Shown: positions 21,253-25,934 of the stretch, in pieces
Layout: the number at the start of each line of letters is the position of its first letter
Numbering within the stretch: position 1 is the stretch's first letter
Origin: CAYUNA01 sp047629355
GTDB taxonomy: Bacteria; Bacteroidota; Bacteroidia; Chitinophagales; Saprospiraceae
NCBI GenBank assembly: GCA_047629355.1
Contig: JBLHWU010000078.1
Location: 1-25,934, forward strand
Direction of reading: 5' to 3'
DNA: 25,934 nucleotides
The notes under the pieces: model-generated
The model's input: only the letters and a program-made list of their open reading frames with translations
Databases searched by the model: none
Told to the model about the DNA's origin: nothing
Translations under genes and position numbers: made by a program

Positions 21253-21702
21253 TTATCTAAGGTATTTTTCTTTAAAAAAAGCGGTGTAGCCATCCATTGA
21301 TTCATTGCGTAGAATCTGATTGTAATTGGATTTTGAAATAGCTAAGTATTCTTTTGTCAAGTCCATTTGCATAAAATCAGGACGATTGGTTTGCATTTTT
21401 TCATAAAAATTCATCGCGTTATTTTTATCGGTAAATGCTTCTAAAATAATGGCATTCGTACTGCGACTTTCGCCAATCAAAATATGCGTGATTTTTAGTT
21501 TAGCTGCTGCATGATTGCGCCACACATATTTCGTCACCTCTGCTCGGACATCAGGAATATCCACAGCATTATCAGTCATCGTGATTAAAATATAATGCGT
21601 TTCCTCCGCTTCAAAAGCGAACCCTTCGTCATTCTGTCCAATCGCAAAAGTCGATAAGAAAATGCTAAAAAGGAAATAAAGTCCTATTTCTTTAAATTGC
21701 AT
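21253..21702 (-). CDS. Small secreted protein resembling the C-terminal domain of PorW/SprE-type proteins
   Basis: A 149-residue protein with a signal peptide (residues 1-22, ending TFAIGQ). The mature part starts with an acidic linker, then HYILITMTDNAVDIPDVRAE, then KLKITHILIGESRSTNAIIL, then AFTDKNNAMNFYEKM and YLAISKSNYNQILRNESMDG, ending YTAFFKEKY. This order (HYxxxxxxD..., short beta strands, a pair of helices, and a final FFxxxY) recalls the C-terminal domain of Bacteroidota TPR proteins such as PorW/SprE of the type IX secretion and gliding machinery, but here it stands alone without TPRs. The resemblance is from memory and not tested. A heptamer array fills its leader. Confidence 0.75.
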   Translation of the reverse strand: MQFKEIGLYFLFSIFLSTFAIGQNDEGFAFEAEETHYILITMTDNAVDIPDVRAEVTKYVWRNHAAAKLKITHILIGESRSTNAIILEAFTDKNNAMNFYEKMQTNRPDFMQMDLTKEYLAISKSNYNQILRNESMDGYTAFFKEKYLR

Positions 21703-21714
21703 AGTAATCTTTTA

Positions 21715-21770
21715 AATTGCTAATTGCTAATTGCTAATTGCTAATTGCTAATTGCTAATTGCTAATTGCT
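21715..21770. repeat. Heptamer tandem repeat, unit AATTGCT, 8 perfect copies
   Basis: Exactly eight copies of AATTGCT (AGCAATT on the - strand) occupy the leader of the gene starting at 21702, between its candidate -7 element and the ATG. The array ends 12 bases before the start codon. Perfect copies imply recent slippage. Confidence 0.92.
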
Positions 21771-21780
21771 TAAGTAGTGT

Positions 21781-21788
21781 CAAAGGTA
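21781..21788 (-). promoter_or_regulatory. Candidate -7 promoter element for the gene at 21702
   Basis: On the - strand it reads TACCTTTG (TAnnTTTG). Transcription would start near 21774, just at the edge of the heptamer array, so the array would form almost the whole 5' leader. Confidence 0.5.
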
Positions 21789-21839
21789 AACATTTGCAAT
21801 TAAAAACAGTTGGTTGGATTTTAAAAAATCGTTAAAATA

Positions 21840-21874
21840 AAAAAGCCCATTTCTAATTTAGAAATGGGCTTTTT
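21840..21874. terminator. Intrinsic terminator, second of a tandem pair
   Basis: AAAAAGCCCATTTCTA and TAGAAATGGGCTTTTT pair perfectly around a 3-base loop, with A/T runs on both sides. It backs up the terminator at 21894 for the symporter gene. Confidence 0.85.
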
Positions 21875-21893
21875 ATGATTATAATACAATTTT

Positions 21894-21925
21894 AAAGCAG
21901 GGTGATTTTATAAATCACCCTGCTT
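21894..21925. terminator. Perfect 32-bp palindrome, probable terminator of the symporter gene
   Basis: AAAGCAGGGTGATTTA is followed directly by its reverse complement, TAAATCACCCTGCTTT. It lies 18 bases past the symporter stop and is followed on the - strand by an AT-rich stretch. Confidence 0.75.
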
Positions 21926-21942
21926 TCTATGAATACGCCGTT

Positions 21943-23628
21943 TTACAATCCTGCTTTTTTGATTGCGCCAATGTAACGAGTCAGTTCTCGTTTCACTACA
22001 GGGAACAAAAAGAATAAACCAATCATATTCGGGAAAACCATTGCAAAAATCATCGCATCGGAGAAGTCCCAGATACTTTTCATATTTGCCGCAGCACCAA
22101 TGATTACGAATACGCAAAACAATAATTTATACGCTAAATCCGCTGCTTTTCCACGTCCAAAAAGGAATTTCCAAGATTGCAAACCGTAGTAAGACCAAGA
22201 AATCATCGTAGAAACTGCAAATAAAACTACTGCTATGGTTAAGAATATATTCGAATATGGTATGTACTGCGCAAAAGCTGATGCAGTAATTCCTGCTCCT
22301 TCTTTCAACTCTCCAGCGATGAGTACTTTACCTTCTACATCAAAATGAGTGATTCCATCAATAATTACATTGAAAGTGCCATCTGCTTGTTCAATTGCAC
22401 CAGCAACTCCTCCATAATCGAATATACCACCGGTATTGAAAATAATAATCACCAAGGCAGTCATTGTGCAAATAACTACGGTATCAATAAATGGCTCTAA
22501 TAAAGCCACCAAACCCTCAGATGCTGAGTATTTTGTTTTAACCGCTGAATGGGCGATAGAAGCCGAACCTGCGCCTGCTTCATTGGAAAATGCTGCTCTT
22601 TTGAAACCAATCAATAATACACCAATAACTCCACCAACACCTGCTCGTGGTGTAAATGCTTCCGTAAAAATCAAGCTAAAAGCATCATCAACCAAAGTGA
22701 AATTACTCAAAATGATATATAAACAAGCCAGCATGTAAAGTCCTGCCATGAAAGGAACTATTTTTTCCGTTACGGAAGCAATTCGCTTGATACCGCCAAT
22801 GATGATAATTGCTACTAAAATTGCCAACACGACTCCAATACCAAAACCAGCACCTGTACTTTCGAGACCCAAGAGGTCTTTTAAGACGATAGTGGCTTGA
22901 TTCGATTGTGCTGCATTTCCACCACCAAAAGAACCACCGATACAGAAAATAGCGAAGAATACCGCCAAAACTTTACCTGCCGTTGCAAATCCTCTTTCTT
23001 TCAATCCTTTACTCAAATAGTACATCGGACCACCGTAAACCGTACCATCGGGACCAATGTCTCGATACTGAACACCCAGCGTACATTCCACAAACTTAGT
23101 AGACATGCCCAACAATCCACAAATAATCATCCAAAAAGTAGCACCCGGACCACCCAAGGCAATCGCTAAGGCAACTCCTGCAATATTCCCATTTCCAACT
23201 GTTCCTGATACCGCTGTTGCCAAGGCTTGAAAATGGGTAACTTCACCATCTTTAGACTCGTCACCAATGGTTCGGACAACGTCCCCATCAACTACATTTA
23301 CCGCTGCTTTTGGGTCGGCACTGTGGTGGTCAATTTCATCATATTTTCCACGAACAACATTAATTGCCGTACCGAAGCGTCGAATATTTACAAAGCCAAA
23401 ATAGACGGTAAAAAACAAAGCTGCAAATACCAAGAGTATCAAAACGAAAGGGACACCTCCAAAAATTGGAACAGTGAAGAAAATGAGGTTACCAAAAAAG
23501 TTAGATATTGGCTCAAATGCGTCATTAATTCGTTCATCAATTCCTTTTTCCGTCACATCCTGTGCAAACATTGCCATTGGCACCAAAAAGAAGGCTGTAA
23601 ATAAAGCTAAGTACTTTTTTAAATTCAT
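21943..23628 (-). CDS. Alanine/glycine:cation symporter family protein (AGCS)
   Basis: A multipass inner-membrane transporter (561 residues from the chosen start) that imports alanine or glycine with Na+. Family motifs are HFQALATAVSGTVGNGNIAGVA, GGPGATFWMIICGLLGM, KFVECTLGVQYRD, GTVYGGPMYYLSKG and AFSNEAGAGSASIAHSAVKT. The N terminus from ATG 23628 (MNLKKYLALFTAFFLVPMAM followed by FAQ) looks like a cleavable signal peptide placed before the transporter core, seen in other members from this phylum. An upstream ATG at 23670 would add 14 residues that hide the signal peptide, so I prefer 23628. A loop of about 50 residues before the first conserved block (GKYDEIDHHSADPKAAVNVV) is also typical. 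It ends in two terminators. Confidence 0.92.
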   Translation of the reverse strand: MNLKKYLALFTAFFLVPMAMFAQDVTEKGIDERINDAFEPISNFFGNLIFFTVPIFGGVPFVLILLVFAALFFTVYFGFVNIRRFGTAINVVRGKYDEIDHHSADPKAAVNVVDGDVVRTIGDESKDGEVTHFQALATAVSGTVGNGNIAGVALAIALGGPGATFWMIICGLLGMSTKFVECTLGVQYRDIGPDGTVYGGPMYYLSKGLKERGFATAGKVLAVFFAIFCIGGSFGGGNAAQSNQATIVLKDLLGLESTGAGFGIGVVLAILVAIIIIGGIKRIASVTEKIVPFMAGLYMLACLYIILSNFTLVDDAFSLIFTEAFTPRAGVGGVIGVLLIGFKRAAFSNEAGAGSASIAHSAVKTKYSASEGLVALLEPFIDTVVICTMTALVIIIFNTGGIFDYGGVAGAIEQADGTFNVIIDGITHFDVEGKVLIAGELKEGAGITASAFAQYIPYSNIFLTIAVVLFAVSTMISWSYYGLQSWKFLFGRGKAADLAYKLLFCVFVIIGAAANMKSIWDFSDAMIFAMVFPNMIGLFFLFPVVKRELTRYIGAIKKAGL

Positions 23629-23649
23629 AATGCTATTTCGTTGTAAAAT

Positions 23650-23668
23650 GGGTAGGTTGTAACTACCC
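23650..23668 (-). promoter_or_regulatory. Short inverted repeat in the symporter leader
   Basis: GGGTAG (23650-23655) and CTACCC (23663-23668) flank seven bases, 22-40 bases upstream of the symporter start. It could be an operator or a leader hairpin; I recognise no known riboswitch. Confidence 0.3.
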
Positions 23669-23826
23669 AAAGTTGTCTTATTTTAAATATGAGTAAAAAC
23701 CCAAAGCGTTAAGGTATCGTATTTTGTGTATTTATTCAAAAAATACTGACTAAATTTTTCTTTTGAAAGGAATGAGGACATTTTTTTAGTCAATGTTTTA
23801 AATAAATTTTACCTTAGCATTTTAGA

Positions 23827-23896
23827 GAGGGTTGAGGAGTCAGGAGTCAGAGGTTTCCAATTGTGAAAACCCCTGACCTCTGACTCCTGAACCCTC
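23827..23896. repeat. Imperfect inverted repeat built from AGGAGTC words
   Basis: GAGGGTT...CAGGAGTCAGAGG (23827-23853) pairs with CCTCTGACTCCTGAACCCTC (23877-23896). The left arm carries an extra GAGGAGT, so AGGAGTC is repeated. It lies between the divergent symporter and sigma-factor genes. It may be a palindromic repeat element; a regulatory role is possible. Confidence 0.55.
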
Positions 23897-23919
23897 AAAA
23901 AACCAAGAACTGAACGTAA

Positions 23920-24471
23920 GTGTCCAAATTTATTGACCAAACCGACAAAGAAATCCTTGGATTGCTACCCGTAAATGGCGACAAAGCAATGGAGCTTCTA
24001 TTTAAAAAATACTACACGTTCCTGTGTAGGGTACTCATTCGCGTGATTCCTAATGAAAATACCGCGGAAGATCTTGCTCAAGACGTATTGTTGGACATTT
24101 GGCGAAAGCGGGATACCATTAATATAAGTGTCTCCCTTAAAGCCTACCTTCGCCGTGCTGCTCGAAACAAAGCACTGAACTACATCCGGGACCGAAAAAT
24201 TCGCTGGGAAGCCGATGAAAATCAACCCGAAATGGAATCGACGATGATTGGTGCCAATCAAATACTCGAAGCCGAAGAACTCCAACAACTCATCAACCGA
24301 AGCATCAATCAACTTCCTGAACGCTGCCGATTGATTTTCTCTCTTAGCCGTTTTGAAGACATGACTTACCAAGAAATTGCTGACGAACTGACTATTTCCA
24401 TTAAAACTGTCGAAAATCAAATATCTAAGGCATTAAAGTTGCTTAGAATTTCGTTAGGAAAATATCTTTAG
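23920..24471 (+). CDS. ECF-type RNA polymerase sigma-70 factor
   Basis: A 183-residue extracytoplasmic-function sigma factor with region 2 (AMELLFKKYYTFLCRVLIRV, AEDLAQDVLLDIWRKRD) and region 4 with its helix-turn-helix (LPERCRLIFSLSRFEDMTYQ, EIADELTISIKTVENQISKA). It has the look of the Bacteroidetes-type sigma factors that pair with FecR anti-sigma factors. The start is GTG at 23920; no ATG precedes region 2 at a suitable place. The FecR-type gene 312 bases downstream is the probable partner. A weak TACCTTAG at 23810-23817 might be its -7 element. Confidence 0.92.
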   Translation: MSKFIDQTDKEILGLLPVNGDKAMELLFKKYYTFLCRVLIRVIPNENTAEDLAQDVLLDIWRKRDTINISVSLKAYLRRAARNKALNYIRDRKIRWEADENQPEMESTMIGANQILEAEELQQLINRSINQLPERCRLIFSLSRFEDMTYQEIADELTISIKTVENQISKALKLLRISLGKYL

Positions 24472-24783
24472 GAATGAAGAATAAAAAATTAAGAAGGCTA
24501 CTTTAACGAATGCCGCCATATTTCATTCTTAATTCTACATTCTTGGTTAAAAAAGGTAAGCTGGCTTACAAATAATTCATATTTATAATTAAAAATTAGA
24601 AAAAGATAGGGGGCGCATCGTAAATTAGTGTCTGCCAGATAAACAGAAGAATTGTGAAAAAGCCTGGACAATCGTTTTTTTACAGTTTTACACTATTAAA
24701 CCAGATGATAAAAGTACAAGTTTTAATGAAACAAGAAGCGTATCGGCGATAAGGTCAATACCTTTTTTTGGAAAAGTAGCTTA
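24472..24783. other. Intergenic region between sigma factor and FecR gene
   Basis: No gene seen. An imperfect inverted repeat of GAATGAAGAAT/ATTCTACATTC words spans 24471-24542 and may end the sigma transcript. A small GTAAGC/GCTTAC hairpin lies near 24557. GTTTTAATGAAAC at 24720-24732 is a near palindrome about 55 bases before the FecR start. The long gap suggests the FecR gene has its own promoter. Confidence 0.4.
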
Positions 24784-25671
24784 ATGATACAGAAGGATAA
24801 AATATGGGATTTGACATCCCAGTACAATGAAGATTACGAACCAAACTACGACAAAGGTTGGTCGGATATGCAGCAAAAAATGGCTACTGAATCCCGTCCA
24901 GAAGCCAAAGTCGTGCGCATGATAGGTGTACGCAAGTGGTTGCGGGTTGCTGCGATTTTTGCTTTTTTTGTGGGCGGTGCATTTATTTTTCAACAGTTTT
25001 TAAATGACGGAATGACCACCTTAGCGACGAGCGAAGGTGCAATTCAAGAAATTCAACTATCCGATGGAACGAAGGTTTGGGTGAACGAAAACAGCGAATT
25101 TCGTTATCCAGAAGCATTTGAAAACGAAGAAAGAGTTGTTTATTTGAAAGGCGAAGCATTTTTTGATGTCGCTAAAAATCCAAACAAGCCATTCCGAATT
25201 GAAATGGAAGATGCAAGAGTTGAAGTTTTGGGAACGTCTTTTAATATCCGTTCCCACGAGTCAGAAGATTTTGTCGAAGTACAAGTGGAAACGGGTAAAG
25301 TGATGTTTGCAGCTGCGGAAAATGAACCAGTGGCATTGACAGCGATGGATAAAGGGACATTTGATAAAAAAAAGGCAAAAGTAAAGCAAAGTCGTGATGA
25401 AAATTCCAACGCCTGTGCTTGGAAACGCGATGAATTGCGTTTCAATAATACGCCATTAAATGAGGTGCTTAATTGTTTGGAACGTTTTTATAAAATTGAT
25501 TTAGACATCGAGAACAAAGGGATTTTGAATTGTGAAGACCCTTTTACCACTCGTTTGAATAAAGCGTCTTTGCAAAAAGCGATTACGGGATTAAGTGCAA
25601 CTTATGAAGTAGAGTTTGTGGAGCAAAGTAATGGGACATACGCTGTAAAAGGTGGTGCTTGTCCTAATTAA
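24784..25671 (+). CDS. FecR-family anti-sigma factor
   Basis: A 295-residue single-pass inner-membrane protein. The cytoplasmic N terminus (1-50) would hold the ECF sigma factor; the membrane segment is about 52-70 (WLRVAAIFAFFVGGAFIFQ). The periplasmic FecR domain contains EIQLSDGTKVWVNENSEFRY, RVVYLKGEAFFDVAKNPNKP, FRIEMEDARVEVLGTSFNIR and VQVETGKVMF. The C-terminal ~75 residues (RFNNTPLNEVLNCLERFYKI...) are the DUF4974-like domain that, in related proteins, meets the signalling domain of a TonB-dependent receptor. No SusC-like receptor follows within the window. The start is ATG 24784. Confidence 0.92.
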   Translation: MIQKDKIWDLTSQYNEDYEPNYDKGWSDMQQKMATESRPEAKVVRMIGVRKWLRVAAIFAFFVGGAFIFQQFLNDGMTTLATSEGAIQEIQLSDGTKVWVNENSEFRYPEAFENEERVVYLKGEAFFDVAKNPNKPFRIEMEDARVEVLGTSFNIRSHESEDFVEVQVETGKVMFAAAENEPVALTAMDKGTFDKKKAKVKQSRDENSNACAWKRDELRFNNTPLNEVLNCLERFYKIDLDIENKGILNCEDPFTTRLNKASLQKAITGLSATYEVEFVEQSNGTYAVKGGACPN

Positions 25672-25687
25672 ATACGACGAATTTAGA

Positions 25688-25808
25688 TTAGACTTGTTAC
25701 CCTCTAATAAATACTCGTCTGAAAATATCTTTTTCCGCTATTTTTTAAAGAAAACTAGCAAAAAAATCTAAATTTTATATAAGCATTTTTAAAGGATAAC
25801 AAGTCTAA
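25688..25808. mobile_element. MITE-like palindromic element E3 (short form)
   Basis: TTAGACTTGTTACCCT (25688-25703) pairs with AAGGATAACAAGTCTAA (25792-25808) with one mismatch. Further in, CTTTTTCCGCTATTTTTTAA pairs with AAAGAAAACTAGCAAAAAAA. The inner arms share the core of E1 and E2, but the central loop is missing and the tips differ. It lies 16 bases after the FecR stop and might double as a terminator. Confidence 0.65.
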
Positions 25809-25934
25809 AGGGTTTTCTTACAAACATATTGTTAAGTAATTAAGTCGCTAATAATCAATAGTTTATGCCATTCAGGTTTTCTTGAAAAGTGGATAATCAG
25901 TTTTGACTTAAATTTGAAATATTATTGATTTTCA
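25809..25934. other. AT-rich window end, nothing recognised
   Basis: No ORF, promoter or repeat that I can support. TTAAGTAATTAAGT near 25840 faintly recalls the E2 tip. Confidence 0.4.

Noticed and set aside
23629..23700. Glycine riboswitch upstream of the alanine/glycine symporter
   Set aside because: Only a 6-bp hairpin is present; there is no room or sequence for the conserved aptamer.

Overview
The window looks like a chromosomal segment of a Bacteroidota bacterium, most likely a Saprospirales/Saprospiraceae-type organism. The evidence is AT-rich intergenic DNA, several promoters of the Bacteroidota -7 type (TAnnTTTG), a myxol/saproxanthin-type carotenoid cluster, a Bacteroidota-style LspA and zinc-less DksA-like pair, and many GTG/TTG or Shine-Dalgarno-poor starts. 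The phylum is well supported. The order is inference from gene content.

Layout. 1-640: an AT-rich palindromic repeat, then a small gene broken by a ~162-bp palindromic element. 713-2075: a Sua5/YciO/YrdC-family gene and a CrtA-like carotenoid monooxygenase on the + strand. 6371-2126 (- strand): a tight four-gene operon crtD-cruF-crtY-methyltransferase, convergent with crtA. Together CrtY (beta ring), CruF (1',2'-hydration), CrtD (3',4'-desaturation) and the CrtA-like enzyme (probable 2'-hydroxylase) match the tailoring steps of saproxanthin/myxol-type monocyclic carotenoids. crtE, crtB, crtI and crtZ are not in the window. 6450-9605: repeats, a promoter, mutS2, a heptamer tandem repeat and a bidirectional terminator. 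9634-11937 (- strand): a decayed secreted-protein gene with a small overlapping ORF, and a PolX/PHP protein whose polymerase catalytic carboxylates are gone. 11983-12122: a nested palindromic element with TA ends. 12195-13692: a TPMT-family methyltransferase and a prohibitin-family protein. 13894-16869: a divergent pair made of a TMTC-like GT-C/TPR membrane protein and a polyprenol-phosphate-mannose-synthase-like GT2, which together suggest protein or surface O-mannosylation. 17342-18573: lspA with a DksA-like gene. 18768-21702: an OmpA-family protein with 23-residue repeats, holA, and a small secreted protein resembling a PorW/SprE C-terminal domain. 21943-25671: an AGCS-type alanine/glycine:Na+ symporter, then an ECF sigma factor and a FecR-type anti-sigma factor.

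The most distinctive non-coding feature is a set of palindromic elements at 1-127, 246-407, 6450-6614, 16886-17050 and 25688-25808, plus terminal fragments near 16864 and 18706. They share core or loop sequence and are probably non-autonomous mobile elements (MITE-like). One sits inside the gene at 129-638, and removing 162 bp restores a continuous reading frame. Other structures worth checking are a heptamer array filling the 5' leader of the gene at 21702, a promoter flanked by 13-bp inverted repeats upstream of the prohibitin gene, and a perfect 20-bp hairpin just upstream of the GT2 start. I see no rRNA, tRNA, CRISPR array, complete insertion sequence or prophage, and no complete new defence-type system.
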